DNA of 64,000 nucleotides from Alphaproteobacteria bacterium. Lineage in GTDB: Bacteria; Pseudomonadota; Alphaproteobacteria; Rhizobiales; Aestuariivirgaceae. Shown here in pieces: positions 8,317 through 17,797 of this stretch (its first letter is position 1; every line of letters starts with the position of its first letter). The translations under genes were made by a program, and so were the position numbers. The stretch lies in NCBI GenBank assembly GCA_020441605.1, contig JAGRLX010000135.1:61375-125374 (forward strand). Reading direction: 5' to 3'. The notes below the pieces were generated by a model. That model was not told the origin of the DNA and searched no databases. It was given only the letters and a program-made list of their open reading frames with translations.

Positions 8317-8714
8317 GACGTTGAGACCGTCACGCCAGGTACGATGGGAATGCGTACGCCACCTTCTATGATAGCAATCAATCCCCCATTGCCGACCTCG
8401 ACAGCCTTCACTACTCCAACCGCGCCATCGGGGCTCAACACTGTCTTGCCGATCAACGAACCGGCCTGTGCGCCAGCAGTCACTGACATCAAGGCCTCAA
8501 GGCGCGAATTCGTTTTGATGCCCTGCTCCACGGTCGAGAATGAGGCGAGCTGAGAGAGTGTCTGGGCAGGATCGTTGGGTTGCGTCGGGTCCTGGTTCTT
8601 CATTGTAGCAATCAAGAGCTTCAGAAACGCATCATAGTTCAAATCGGCAGTCGCGGCATCCGAGTTCCTCTGAGTAACTTGCGTCGAAGCAGATCCCGCC
8701 TCCCCAACAATCAT
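8313..8714 (-). CDS. flgD: Hook cap protein FlgD
   Basis: The 133-residue protein is short for FlgD but normal for rhizobial types. It has the conserved N-terminal block YDAFLKLLIATMKNQDPTQP and LASFSTVEQGIKTNSRL, followed by GSLIGKTVLSPDG. The long FlgD/tudor-Ig C-terminal part of enteric FlgD is reduced to a small beta domain. FlgD caps the growing hook and directs FlgE assembly. It overlaps flbT upstream and fliQ downstream by 4 bp each. Confidence 0.92.
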   Translation of the reverse strand: MIVGEAGSASTQVTQRNSDAATADLNYDAFLKLLIATMKNQDPTQPNDPAQTLSQLASFSTVEQGIKTNSRLEALMSVTAGAQAGSLIGKTVLSPDGAVGVVKAVEVGNGGLIAIIEGGVRIPIVPGVTVSTS

Positions 8715-9118
8715 GACGCCATCCCTTCGTTCGCGCCCCGGGCCTCCATCAACTGCTTCTCCAACCCAAAGGCTCCGCGCAGCAGCCGTAATGCATCAAA
8801 GTACCGCCCCTCCGAAACTTTTCTAGACGCTCCCTCCAAAGCGGTCAGAAGTTCCCGGCTGTCCAAGGCGTCGGATGTCCGACATAGGAGGTGTTTGAAC
8901 AACTCGAGTGTAATGCCCGAATTCGCAGGATCGATCAGCATGGTCTGCACCACAAAATAGAGCTGCTTTAAGGGCGTATTGGCTTCCTCAGCCTGAATCA
9001 CATGGTTTTCGAGGAGGAAGTCGACGTCATTGAGAAATTCCAACGACGTGCGTCTGTCCACGCGAACCACGGCCCCATTCAGATAGATCTTCTCGCCCCG
9101 CTTGAGATGAATCTGCAT
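8711..9118 (-). CDS. flbT: Flagellin mRNA regulator FlbT
   Basis: The protein has 135 residues and starts with the family pattern MQIHLKRGEKIYLNGAVVRV. It then has the FLLENHVI and LYFVVQTMLIDP segments, which are typical of FlbT. In Caulobacter, FlbT binds the 5' untranslated region of flagellin mRNA and couples flagellin translation to assembly. Three flagellin genes in this window share a conserved leader element that could be a target. It lies 1 bp after flaF and overlaps flgD by 4 bp. Confidence 0.93.
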   Translation of the reverse strand: MQIHLKRGEKIYLNGAVVRVDRRTSLEFLNDVDFLLENHVIQAEEANTPLKQLYFVVQTMLIDPANSGITLELFKHLLCRTSDALDSRELLTALEGASRKVSEGRYFDALRLLRGAFGLEKQLMEARGANEGMAS

Positions 9119-9119
9119 C

Positions 9120-9473
9120 TCAAACCTGCCTTAGACCGTTGGAAATTGTCTGAGAGACCTCGATAAGCGAAGAAAAGCCATCCGCTTCGCCCTGACGAAT
9201 CCTCTCTGTCTGCCGCAGAATCCAAATGCCTACCGAAATTAAACCTGCTCGCAACGACTCAGGTAAGCCATTCTCAGGGTGGCTCAAATCCTCAAGCAAG
9301 ATCGTCCAAAGCCGATTGACAAATACCAAGGCCTCAACCGATTCACGCGATCCCCGGCCATGCGCTTCGGCCCTCTTGAGAAGCGTGATGCAACGCTCGA
9401 ATGCGAGCCGCTCGTTCTCGCGAATCGCAGCTCCGGTATCCTCCGCCATTTGATTATAGATGGACCTGTACAT
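9120..9473 (-). CDS. flaF: Flagellin biosynthesis regulator FlaF
   Basis: This is a 117-residue helical protein. Residues 1-80 show the FlaF pattern (YNQMAEDTGAAIRENERLAFERC, quoted in part as AIRENERLAF, then FVNRLWTILLEDL). FlaF works with FlbT on flagellin expression and secretion in Alphaproteobacteria. It follows flgL by 33 bp and precedes flbT by 1 bp. Confidence 0.9.
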   Translation of the reverse strand: MYRSIYNQMAEDTGAAIRENERLAFERCITLLKRAEAHGRGSRESVEALVFVNRLWTILLEDLSHPENGLPESLRAGLISVGIWILRQTERIRQGEADGFSSLIEVSQTISNGLRQV

Positions 9474-9506
9474 TCGTCGACAATCTTCCCAAATATAGTT
9501 CGCTCG

Positions 9507-10550
9507 TTAGATGTAATTCATCAGGTTGAGTTGACGGAGCCGTCCCGAAATCGTGTAGGACATCTCGAGCTGACTCATGATTTCATTCACCCTTGTCGCC
9601 GCTTCGAATGGCTCTACAGATTCAAGAGTCTGGACATCGCGCGTAAGCGACATCTTGCGAATTTGGTACCCAGCATCGGCGATAGCCATTTCTCCTTGCG
9701 CGAGACCAACCCGCGACTGAACACTACCTAGATCGAGCCGCGCCTCAGCAATCAGGCCCATGGCCGCATCAACAACGGCTTCGAATGCGGATTGACCTAG
9801 GCGATCCTGACCAAGGTCCATGACCATGGTCAGTGCCGCGGCCAATTTTCTGAACGGCTCCTCATTGGCGCTGACAGAAGCATCGACCGAAAGACTCGGA
9901 CCCAAGCGTGTGAGGACCCCCTTGTCGCTGGCGCGAGACCAGTCCGTCGACCAGGATGCTCCGTCAAAGAGAACCTCGAAAGGGCCCGAAAGAAAGCTCT
10001 CCATGTCGGCACCGGAAATGCTCGAGACCGACGGATCATCTTGAGCAAAACCGAAATGAGCCAGAAACGCGTTGTCCAAAGCCACTTCAGCGGAACTACC
10101 ATGGTAAGCAGCCAAAGGCGGCTCCGACGAATTGATGCCTCCAAAGACGAACTGCCCATCATAGGAGGTGTTGAGCACATTGATCAGATTACCGAGTCCG
10201 AGTTCCGCTGCAGTCCGCGCCAGTTTCTGGCCTTCATCGGCACCCCGCGCTCCAGTCATCGTTGACAGGAAGTCATCTGCCAGATTGCCAATGGACTCCA
10301 ATGCTGACTGGGTCAGCTCCGACTTCACTCTCGCTTGCGCCACGCGATCCGTCATGAGCTGCAATTCCGCCAGTTCGCTCCGAAAGCGAATGTCGCTGGA
10401 TATGCGAGGTCCCAAAGAAAGACCAACATCATAGCTGCGACCACTAGCCAGTTCCGCTTGGGCCACCGCGAGCCGCGACTGACTTGACATCACTGTCGAG
10501 CGCAGCAGCAATGACATACTCAGTGTGGACATGCCCTCAGTGCGCATCAT
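9507..10550 (-). CDS. flgL: Hook-filament junction protein FlgL
   Basis: The protein has 347 residues and a flagellin-like D0/D1 architecture at both ends. The N-terminus has AVAQAELASGRSYDVGLSLG and the C-terminus has EPFEAATRVNEIMSQLEMSY with a final coiled helix. An internal YDGQFVFGGINSSEPPL matches flagellin-type hook-associated proteins. FlgL (HAP3) joins hook to filament after FlgK. The start codon directly abuts the flgK stop. An in-frame ATG six codons downstream (MSTLSMSLLLR) is an alternative start. Confidence 0.92.
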   Translation of the reverse strand: MMRTEGMSTLSMSLLLRSTVMSSQSRLAVAQAELASGRSYDVGLSLGPRISSDIRFRSELAELQLMTDRVAQARVKSELTQSALESIGNLADDFLSTMTGARGADEGQKLARTAAELGLGNLINVLNTSYDGQFVFGGINSSEPPLAAYHGSSAEVALDNAFLAHFGFAQDDPSVSSISGADMESFLSGPFEVLFDGASWSTDWSRASDKGVLTRLGPSLSVDASVSANEEPFRKLAAALTMVMDLGQDRLGQSAFEAVVDAAMGLIAEARLDLGSVQSRVGLAQGEMAIADAGYQIRKMSLTRDVQTLESVEPFEAATRVNEIMSQLEMSYTISGRLRQLNLMNYI

Positions 10551-12023
10551 TCACCTGATGGAGTCAAAAAGCGTTCCGAGCATCGAGTCGAGAGTCGAGA
10601 TGACCTTCGCAGATGCTTGATAACTTCGCTCCAGATCCAGAATTGCAGCCATCTCTTCGTCGATATTGACCCCAGTGACCCGCAGCAGGGCTTCCGCTGA
10701 ACGAGTCCGTAGCGCCGCGCTAGATTGCGCCGAATCATCCGTGTTCTGCCGCAACGCCTCGATCCAGCCAGCAGCAGAGAGACTGAATGACTTGAGGCTG
10801 CCAGTGGCTTCCAACTTGGCGTCGGATGAGAAGTCAATCGAAGAGTCAAACCCAGCCTGCAACTCGTTAATGCGTGCTTGAAAAGAGTCGGCACCGGACG
10901 AATTGTAAACGTAGTCTGGTCCACCAAACCCGCCGTCTCGAATCAGCAGGGGATTTCCTCCGGCAGTTGGATCGGCGAGTGGATTGAGCCGGATCCTGGC
11001 CGCCAACCCGGGTATAGCAATGCCGCTGGGCGGAACCCCTGTGTACGTACCATTGAGGAACAGCCCTGCGACATCAGGGAGCGAGGCCGGAACCTGCTGA
11101 TCGGACTCCGCAAAAACCTCGATCAGTCCTCTTGCAATCTCGTCAAGTTGAGTTTGAAACGTCACAGTGATCTCATCGCGGACCCTAGCCAGACTGGCCA
11201 GACGCCCGCTGGTGCTTGGCATGGTAGCTTGGGCTCCCAAGACGCTAACGCCGTCGATGCGCACGACGTCACCCCGCGTATCCGGCGTGAAGAGAGTTGT
11301 CGGCGAGAATTCGATCTTCCGGGGAACTGTCTCGAATAGGGTAACACCACCCTCCGTGTAGATTGCGATGTCATTGTTCGAACGGGTCACCGCTCTGATA
11401 CCGATCTCCTCCGAGAGCAGTTTGAGAATGCGATCACGTTCATCGAGGCTGTCCGTCAAGTCGGCAGGAGTGCCACTACCTCTCACAATCGCGTCATTTG
11501 CGATCTTGAACTGCGCGAGCAATGTGTTGATGCTATCGACCGATGCCGCCATCTCCTGGTCAGCGTCCACACGGGTGGCCTGGACGGCGTCAGTTCCTTG
11601 TCCGAGCGCTCTGACGACACTGTTGGCAGCCAGCACGACATTGGCTGCCAACACGCCACTTGACGGATTTGCCTCCAGGTCGCGCAGGCTTGATTGGAGT
11701 TTTGACACCAATGCTGCCACTGACCGATCCGCTTCAGGATCACCGATCTGCTGACTAAGACTAGTGAGAGACTTCAGCATCGCCGACTGCCCTTCAGACA
11801 GGCTTGTCGACTCAAGCAACTTCTCAAGCAATCGCCTATCGGCACTGCGATTATAAGCGGCGATTGTCGCTGAACCATCCGTCAGAGAAATAATCTGCGC
11901 CGTTCTACGGCTGTAGTTGGGATCCTGTGCGAAAGCAACGTTGCGCGATGCCAAAGCTGATTGTGCTGCGGCAGCCGACAGCCCCGACAAAGCGTAATTA
12001 AGTGCGGACGAAAGAGTTGCCAT
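10551..12023 (-). CDS. flgK: Hook-filament junction protein FlgK
   Basis: The 490-residue protein starts with the rod/hook-family N-terminus (LNYALSGLSAAAAQSALASRN, quoted in part as YALSGLSAAAAQSALA). It ends with the conserved C-terminal helix EEMAAILDLERSYQASAKVI. The middle is the variable domain. FlgK (HAP1) is the first junction protein laid on the completed hook. It lies 24 bp after flgE and directly abuts flgL. Note that the usual N-terminal NVAN triad reads ASRNVAFAQDPNYSRR here, which is common in this order. Confidence 0.92.
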   Translation of the reverse strand: MATLSSALNYALSGLSAAAAQSALASRNVAFAQDPNYSRRTAQIISLTDGSATIAAYNRSADRRLLEKLLESTSLSEGQSAMLKSLTSLSQQIGDPEADRSVAALVSKLQSSLRDLEANPSSGVLAANVVLAANSVVRALGQGTDAVQATRVDADQEMAASVDSINTLLAQFKIANDAIVRGSGTPADLTDSLDERDRILKLLSEEIGIRAVTRSNNDIAIYTEGGVTLFETVPRKIEFSPTTLFTPDTRGDVVRIDGVSVLGAQATMPSTSGRLASLARVRDEITVTFQTQLDEIARGLIEVFAESDQQVPASLPDVAGLFLNGTYTGVPPSGIAIPGLAARIRLNPLADPTAGGNPLLIRDGGFGGPDYVYNSSGADSFQARINELQAGFDSSIDFSSDAKLEATGSLKSFSLSAAGWIEALRQNTDDSAQSSAALRTRSAEALLRVTGVNIDEEMAAILDLERSYQASAKVISTLDSMLGTLFDSIR

Positions 12024-12047
12024 TCCAGCGCTCCATGTTTCGGATCG

Positions 12048-13307
12048 CTAACGCTTCAAGTTCACGAGTACATCCATAAGCTCAGACCCCGTCTGGAATA
12101 CCTTGGAATTCGCGGTGTAGCTCCGCTGTGCATCAATCATTGAGGTGAGTTCGGTTGCGAGATCAACGGTCGACTGCTCGAGCGCACCAGAAACGATCTC
12201 CCCCAACGCTCCACTGCGCGCAAAGCCCACCTGAACGTCCCCGGACTCTGATGACGGTATGTACACGTTCCCTGACAGAGGCGAGAGCATGTCCGGACTT
12301 GGAACATGGGCTAATGGAATACGGTAGACTGGCACACGCGTGCCGTTGCCGTATGTCGCATAAATGAACCCATCGCGGTCGATATCTATGAGCTCAGCTC
12401 CGCTCGGCGCATTCCCATTCACCTTAGCTGCAAGCACGACATAATCTGTATCAAGTTGTGACATTCCGGACAGGTCAAGCGACAGCGTGCTGCCCCCCGG
12501 AATTGCAACATCAATTGCCTGGGCGCTTGAGGAGGCGAGTGAGCCGGTCGTGGGATCAAAGATCAAGGCCCCGGTCGATAATGGCCCTGAAGCGTACGGA
12601 AAACCGCCACCAGGAGCCGCCGCACTCTTGTCAAACACCGCGAGTTCCCACTCCCCATCTGCGGTCTTTGAGAAATAAAGATCCAAAATCACTTCACCCC
12701 CGAGAGAGTCAAAGGTGATAAGCGATGACTTGGAGGTGTATTGGGCGGTGGCGCTGTTTGTGGAGGGTAGATCCGCTGCCGCCACTATGCCGGCATCGGC
12801 CGGCAAATTCGCAGTGAAGCTCCCAGTGGTGGACGGTGCAGCGGTCAGTGCGAGCGTGTTTATATTCACCGGCTCGAGATTGGTGAATCCGTTGGCTGTG
12901 ACGTCGGGTTGATCGGGGTCCAGCCGATATCCCATCAGACTAAATCCAGCTGCATTCACCAGGGTGCCGTCGCCATCCGGAACAAAAGACCCTGCTCTTG
13001 TGAGATAAGGAACGCCCTGCCGATCTGAAACAACGAAGAATCCATTGCCGCCAATCGCGAGATCGGTGGTCGAATTCGTGCTAAGAAGACTACCCTGGAT
13101 GCTCACGTGGTTGCGCACTATCGTGGACACAGATCCGGATTCATATCCGACGGGACAATTTGACAGCAGGAGTGAGGAGAACTCTGTCGAAGAACGCTTG
13201 TAACCCGTGGTGTTCACATTGGCGACGTTCTCAGCAACCGTCGAGAGGCGGTTTGCCTGGGCATTCATGCCGGAAACACTCGTGCGCATAACACCGTAGA
13301 GACTCAT
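12048..13307 (-). CDS. flgE: Flagellar hook protein FlgE
   Basis: The protein has 419 residues. The N-terminus is MSLYGVMRTSVSGMNAQANR followed by the rod/hook signature ENVANVNTTGYKR. FlgE_D2-type sequence fills the centre, and the C-terminus has LATELTSMIDAQRSYTANSK. I chose the ATG at 13307 because the family begins exactly there; a longer reading from 13337 adds ten unrelated residues. It forms the hook, with FlgD as the cap and FliK as the length ruler, both encoded nearby. Confidence 0.95.
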   Translation of the reverse strand: MSLYGVMRTSVSGMNAQANRLSTVAENVANVNTTGYKRSSTEFSSLLLSNCPVGYESGSVSTIVRNHVSIQGSLLSTNSTTDLAIGGNGFFVVSDRQGVPYLTRAGSFVPDGDGTLVNAAGFSLMGYRLDPDQPDVTANGFTNLEPVNINTLALTAAPSTTGSFTANLPADAGIVAAADLPSTNSATAQYTSKSSLITFDSLGGEVILDLYFSKTADGEWELAVFDKSAAAPGGGFPYASGPLSTGALIFDPTTGSLASSSAQAIDVAIPGGSTLSLDLSGMSQLDTDYVVLAAKVNGNAPSGAELIDIDRDGFIYATYGNGTRVPVYRIPLAHVPSPDMLSPLSGNVYIPSSESGDVQVGFARSGALGEIVSGALEQSTVDLATELTSMIDAQRSYTANSKVFQTGSELMDVLVNLKR

Positions 13308-13373
13308 TGCAAGCTCCCACTCGACCGTAGAGCGCAACTGTCAGACAATTTGCTTGTGCCGAACTGTAATTCG

Positions 13374-13949
13374 CTACCTACAAAACTTTCTGGCTTCCGG
13401 TGTCCAGGCACCGAAGCCAGTCGCAACGAGGTTGCGTATCACGGCGCAGATATAGCGCTTCTGCGCAGGATTGTTGTTAGGGCCAGCATGATAGCGGGCC
13501 ACCGCCATGGTCCATGATCCCTCCCGCAGGCGCAGTTCGCGAAGGAACCGAGCCGCATAACCGACATTGCGCTCAGGATCGAGCATAGCTCGCGGCGAAG
13601 AAAACTTCCTTCCGTGATAATGATGATTGATCTGCATACAACCAAGATCGATGAGCTTTGCCCCGCGCTTTCTTGCCTTCTCGAACACTGCCATTGCTTC
13701 GTTCTCGTCCAAAGCAAAGACAGTCTTACCTTCGATATTCAATGCAAACGGGTGAAGTGAACCCTTCCTACCGGTTTCTGTCATCCCGACAGCGTACAAA
13801 ACACCAAGTGGTATCTGATACTCGGCAGACGCCCGCACCATCTGGCCTTCACAAACGGGGGGCTCAGCCCCTCCAAGCACTCGACTGGGGCTATACAAAG
13901 CGGCCAGGGCGATGAAAGGAGCTACTCTCAGTTGTCGAAAGGTTCGCAT
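13374..13949 (-). CDS. Periplasmic lytic transglycosylase of the flagellar cluster
   Basis: The protein has 191 residues with an N-terminal signal peptide (about residues 1-28) and an SLT-type lysozyme fold. The catalytic glutamate lies in LYAVGMTETGRKG, with the family motifs DLGCMQINHHYHG and VARYHAGPNN following. It probably opens peptidoglycan for rod penetration, replacing the muramidase half of FlgJ. The start ATG at 13949 lies inside the 3' end of fliK (59-bp out-of-frame overlap) and is preceded by a strong GGAGGA site 8 bp upstream. It ends 66 bp before flgE. Confidence 0.88.
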   Translation of the reverse strand: MRTFRQLRVAPFIALAALYSPSRVLGGAEPPVCEGQMVRASAEYQIPLGVLYAVGMTETGRKGSLHPFALNIEGKTVFALDENEAMAVFEKARKRGAKLIDLGCMQINHHYHGRKFSSPRAMLDPERNVGYAARFLRELRLREGSWTMAVARYHAGPNNNPAQKRYICAVIRNLVATGFGAWTPEARKFCR

Positions 13950-15423
13950 GACCACTTCCTCCTTTTCCTCGCCCCTCCGGGAGTGCCTCCGAAGCATCCT
14001 GGTGTTGGCGTGATCGGTGGTTCTTGCTGCCGAAACCCGGATCTTGACCGGGTCGCCAGTCTGTAGATTGCTGTCCCAGCGGTGAAGTCTCGGTTGCTTC
14101 CCGCTGAGTGATGACAATCATCTCATCTGGAAGGCCGAGACCATGCCGCCGAATGGCGCGACCGAGTTCTTCCTTGTCCTGCAGCAGCAGCTCTGCAGCC
14201 AGCCCGCTTTCAGCCTCGATGCGTAACTTCAAGGCGCGGCCCTGACCCCGCAGCACGATCTCGACATGACCAAGATATTCTGGAGAAAGTTTGATGCGCA
14301 ATGTAGGTTGAGTTGGGTGAGCCTCCGAATTCGACATTTCTGCGAGGCGCGAAATGATCTGCCGCGCAGGACTCGACTCGCGGACGGCTGATGCACCGTC
14401 CTGGATCTCAATTGAATCACCAGCGGAAATCACAATTGCAGGATTTGCATCAGCGGCCTCCAGGAATGCACCCGGTTCTCGGTCCTCTTCTGCGGCAGAT
14501 TCTGGCGGAAGCTCCTGACTTCGGTGCTGCCATCCGGGCCGGCCAATGGCAGAGCCATCATCTTTACCGGACAATGTCGCTTCCACTAGGATCACCGTTG
14601 TAGGTGCCACAATGGCAGGACCCCCGCATCTTGGAGCAAATGCAGGCGCTGCGTCTTTAGTTGATCCGAGGTCACGTCCTGCCGAGGAATGTGAACTGGC
14701 GTCAACGGGCAGTTCTATGGATCGGGCTACTATGGGATAACCAGATCCTCCAGGAATACTCGCCAACGAACGTAACCGCTGCTCCTCTACCGGAAACGTT
14801 GAGAGCCCAGAATTACCTCGCATGACGGGTGCCGAATCGACGTCTGACCCGATTTTAGTGTTGTAACCCCTGGACCCTGCCGACAGCGAGTGGTCAGCAT
14901 CAGCCATCAGATGCTGGACATCAGAAGAGCAGCCCTGATCCACGCGGCGATGCGCTGGTAGGGTCCCGTGCGGTGTCTGTCCCGGAGTTCCCGATCGGTT
15001 CCATATTCTCGCCTGAGGGGCAGCATTGCCGCTACAGACCTCCCCTCCAACTACGAGCTCATCTTCGGTGCTGCGTCGTTCACGTTGATTATCACTTTTG
15101 ATGGCAGCAACGGAGACGAAAACACCCAAGACCGCCGGTGGAGCCACCATTGCGTCAGTAATGGTATCTGCTGAAGTGTCTGGCGCTACTTGCAGAGACC
15201 TCCCACGGGTCCCTCTTCCTGAATCCGCCGGCCCTCCCGTTTCCAGTAGCAACAAAGTCGGCGACCGATCTGCGAATTCACTTGCCGTCCACCTCTTGAC
15301 TTCCTGTTGCACGATGGCTTGAAAGGGAACTGACCTCCCTCCCTCATCCGACCTCACGCCCCTTCTTCCCGAACCTCCAGCTTCAGAGCCGTTCAGAGGA
15401 CCCTTGATCAACTCTGTCTTCAC
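13891..15423 (-). CDS. fliK: Flagellar hook-length control protein FliK
   Basis: The protein has 510 residues. Most of it is low-complexity and variable, as is normal for the ruler region. The conserved FliK C-terminal domain lies at about residues 370-450: LRIKLSPEYLGHVEIVLRG, then LRIEAESGLAAELLLQDKEEL and a HGLGLPDEMIVIT strand. It measures hook length and triggers the FlhB specificity switch. It overlaps motC by 4 bp at its start. In rhizobial annotation this position was once called motD. Confidence 0.85.
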   Translation of the reverse strand: MKTELIKGPLNGSEAGGSGRRGVRSDEGGRSVPFQAIVQQEVKRWTASEFADRSPTLLLLETGGPADSGRGTRGRSLQVAPDTSADTITDAMVAPPAVLGVFVSVAAIKSDNQRERRSTEDELVVGGEVCSGNAAPQARIWNRSGTPGQTPHGTLPAHRRVDQGCSSDVQHLMADADHSLSAGSRGYNTKIGSDVDSAPVMRGNSGLSTFPVEEQRLRSLASIPGGSGYPIVARSIELPVDASSHSSAGRDLGSTKDAAPAFAPRCGGPAIVAPTTVILVEATLSGKDDGSAIGRPGWQHRSQELPPESAAEEDREPGAFLEAADANPAIVISAGDSIEIQDGASAVRESSPARQIISRLAEMSNSEAHPTQPTLRIKLSPEYLGHVEIVLRGQGRALKLRIEAESGLAAELLLQDKEELGRAIRRHGLGLPDEMIVITQREATETSPLGQQSTDWRPGQDPGFGSKNHRSRQHQDASEALPEGRGKGGSGHANLSTTESSSFHRPGRFV

Positions 15424-16589
15424 TGCTTGCTTCCCCGTTCGAGTACTACATCTGCAGCCGCCATGGTTGCTCGAACTTGGCCTTCGAGCGGATCGCCCGT
15501 CTCCTCGTCTCCGCCGTCGGAATTCCGTAGCGGGCTTATCGTCGTGCCTGCCTCAATCTCTGCCACTACCTTTAACGCTGCCGCCAGCAACAACTGATCC
15601 GCCGACGGGAGACGACTAGCATCAATTTCCGATAGCCGCACTCTCACACCTGCCGGATCATCATCAATGACCCCGTAGGCTAGATCATAAAGTTCGGCCT
15701 GTAGTCTCTCTGTGCTTCCCTCCAAAGACAGCCGTCGCGCACGTCGGGCTGCAAAGACAGCGATCTCAGGAAGTCCCTCACGGATTGCCGTTCGGGACAC
15801 AAGCAAATAAACCAAGAGGCGACGTGAAGCCGGAAACCTATCAAGCAGACGTTCCAGGCGGGCACGGTCAAGTTCCATCCCGGCTTTGTGTCGCTTGACC
15901 AACTGTACCATAGCCGCAGTGCTGAATTCGGCCGCCCAGGGAGAAGAATTGAACCGTCGGAAATATCTGTCCATCTTCCCCCAAAACACGTTCACCTCAC
16001 CCGAACTGACCGCTGCGAGACTGGCCCGCCTCAAGGCAGATTCTTCGACCAGTGTCCCGGGCATCGTCGCAGCGGCTATCTCCAGAAATTCGAACTTCAG
16101 CGGGTCACCATCAGGAAGCAACATCGCACGCACCAAAGCCAGGCGCCCGCTCGCAGTCGGAGGGAGTGTCAACGGGTCGACCTCCTGCAAGCGCTCTCTC
16201 GCCTTGACCCGATCTCCCCGCGCGAAGAAGGCCACACCCTCAAGAAGCCGTACGGTCGTGGCATCCAACTGTTCCGACCGTGCAATGGCCTCGGCGAGCG
16301 CAGGGTGACCACCACTCAGCACATAGCCAATAACCGCGTCGACATTCTTCGAAGTCGGCAGAATCTCCTTGGCCATAGCCAAGTACCGCGCATTGATCTG
16401 ACTTAGGAGAACCTTCTGCATCGCAATTGCGCCGATACTCCCTGCACCGGCCTGATCTTGCAGGCTCACGACCGCACGGACGTCGGAAGGGAAGTCAATG
16501 TTCACCTCGCTAGTACCAGCAGCCTTCACGATGGCCACCATTGATATGGCCCCGAACACTCCAGCAATGATGTGCCCTAAGACATTCAT
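15420..16589 (-). CDS. motC: Chemotaxis/motility protein MotC
   Basis: The 389-residue protein has an N-terminal signal segment (residues 1-24). The mature region is helical and repeat-like, with ALAEAIARSEQLDATTVRLL and RYFRRFNSSPWAAEFSTAA. In Sinorhizobium MotC is a periplasmic protein that binds MotB and affects motor speed, with MotE as its chaperone; motE is present at 25522-26049. Position between motB and fliK, each with 4-bp overlaps, is the rhizobial order. Confidence 0.85.
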   Translation of the reverse strand: MNVLGHIIAGVFGAISMVAIVKAAGTSEVNIDFPSDVRAVVSLQDQAGAGSIGAIAMQKVLLSQINARYLAMAKEILPTSKNVDAVIGYVLSGGHPALAEAIARSEQLDATTVRLLEGVAFFARGDRVKARERLQEVDPLTLPPTASGRLALVRAMLLPDGDPLKFEFLEIAAATMPGTLVEESALRRASLAAVSSGEVNVFWGKMDRYFRRFNSSPWAAEFSTAAMVQLVKRHKAGMELDRARLERLLDRFPASRRLLVYLLVSRTAIREGLPEIAVFAARRARRLSLEGSTERLQAELYDLAYGVIDDDPAGVRVRLSEIDASRLPSADQLLLAAALKVVAEIEAGTTISPLRNSDGGDEETGDPLEGQVRATMAAADVVLERGSKQ

Positions 16590-17797
16590 ATCCCACCAAT
16601 GAGAACGTCGATGCGACGGTTTTCCGCTGCATTGGGATCGTCCGGCACCCGAGGCTCTCGGTCGGCCAAACCTTCAACGCGACGGATGCGAGCTTCGCTC
16701 AAGCCACCCCGTATCAACATGTATTGCGCCATGTGAGCCCGAGCTGTCGACAGCTGCCAATTGTCATATCTCTTGTTCTTGTACGGCTTGGCATCTGTAT
16801 GTCCGCGCACCACGACGTCACCGCCACGTCGTTCAACAACCATAGCAACAGCCGTCATCAACTCGACAAGCTGCGGCTCAGGTTCGGCTGACCCCACGCG
16901 AAACATTCCGAACACGTGGCTATCTGTGAGACTGATAAGCACACCTTCAGGCGTCCTCCTCACCTCGAGCCCGGCCACCAACTCTTCTTCAGACTTGCCG
17001 AGCGCCTGCAAGATCTCCCGTTGAATGTCCTCCGCATCAACGGTGTCCTCCGATCGCGCAGTGCCGGACCCATTTTGACCATGCCCTTCTCTTCCTGTCG
17101 CTTGTTCCAGAACGAAGTCAGCAGGCCCCTCGACTGACTGGTGTCGGTCATCGTTCGACTCCTTCAGGTCGCGATGCTTGACCTGAGGCACCGGCAGACC
17201 CGCTCGCTCGGTTTGAACGTCTTCCCTAGCTGAAGATAAAACATTCCCTGCATCGGGCCGCGTCGCACCTTCCGGAATTGCCTCCCACGACCTCGGGTCA
17301 AATGGATCTCCAATTCCTGGTGCCAAGGCATCGGCCTCCGGTTGACTCGCCCTGCCAGGATTTCCATCACCCCCGCTCGTGGGAACAGGTGCATCATTGG
17401 TCGTCCTTGCCACGATATCGTCGAGAGTTCTCTTCGGATCATCAAGCAGTCGTTCCTCGTCCTTCTCGTGCTCATCGGGCGCAGCGCCAGTCACCTGAGC
17501 GTTAGAGACCGAATCTCCAAGCTTCTTCTTTACCGCGTCGGATGGGTCAGTCAGACCCTTCTCACCGGTCGAAGAATCCGTCAGCTTTATGGGATTGAAG
17601 TAACTGGCGACTTGTGATCTTGTGGCCTCATTGGATGCATTGATGAGCCACATCACCAGGAAGAAGGCCATCATGGCGGTTACAAAGTCCGCATAGGCAA
17701 TCTTCCAGGCGCCGCCTTTTACCGCTGCCCCATCGTCCCCGGAACGCCGCCGAATGATGACAATCTCGGCTTTGCCATCGGTCGGATCGTCAGACAT
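16586..17797 (-). CDS. motB: Flagellar motor stator protein MotB
   Basis: The protein has 403 residues. It has a short cytoplasmic N-terminus, then one transmembrane helix with the proton-carrying aspartate in KIAYADFVTAMMAFFLVMWL. A linker of about 200 acidic, low-complexity residues follows, longer than in enteric MotB. The OmpA-like peptidoglycan-binding domain is at about 270-403, with VVRGHTDAKPY and ENRRIDVLI. The ATG at 17797 overlaps the FliH-like gene by 8 bp; a TTG at 17812 is an unlikely alternative. It pairs with MotA encoded at 33060-33941. Confidence 0.94.
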   Translation of the reverse strand: MSDDPTDGKAEIVIIRRRSGDDGAAVKGGAWKIAYADFVTAMMAFFLVMWLINASNEATRSQVASYFNPIKLTDSSTGEKGLTDPSDAVKKKLGDSVSNAQVTGAAPDEHEKDEERLLDDPKRTLDDIVARTTNDAPVPTSGGDGNPGRASQPEADALAPGIGDPFDPRSWEAIPEGATRPDAGNVLSSAREDVQTERAGLPVPQVKHRDLKESNDDRHQSVEGPADFVLEQATGREGHGQNGSGTARSEDTVDAEDIQREILQALGKSEEELVAGLEVRRTPEGVLISLTDSHVFGMFRVGSAEPEPQLVELMTAVAMVVERRGGDVVVRGHTDAKPYKNKRYDNWQLSTARAHMAQYMLIRGGLSEARIRRVEGLADREPRVPDDPNAAENRRIDVLIGGI

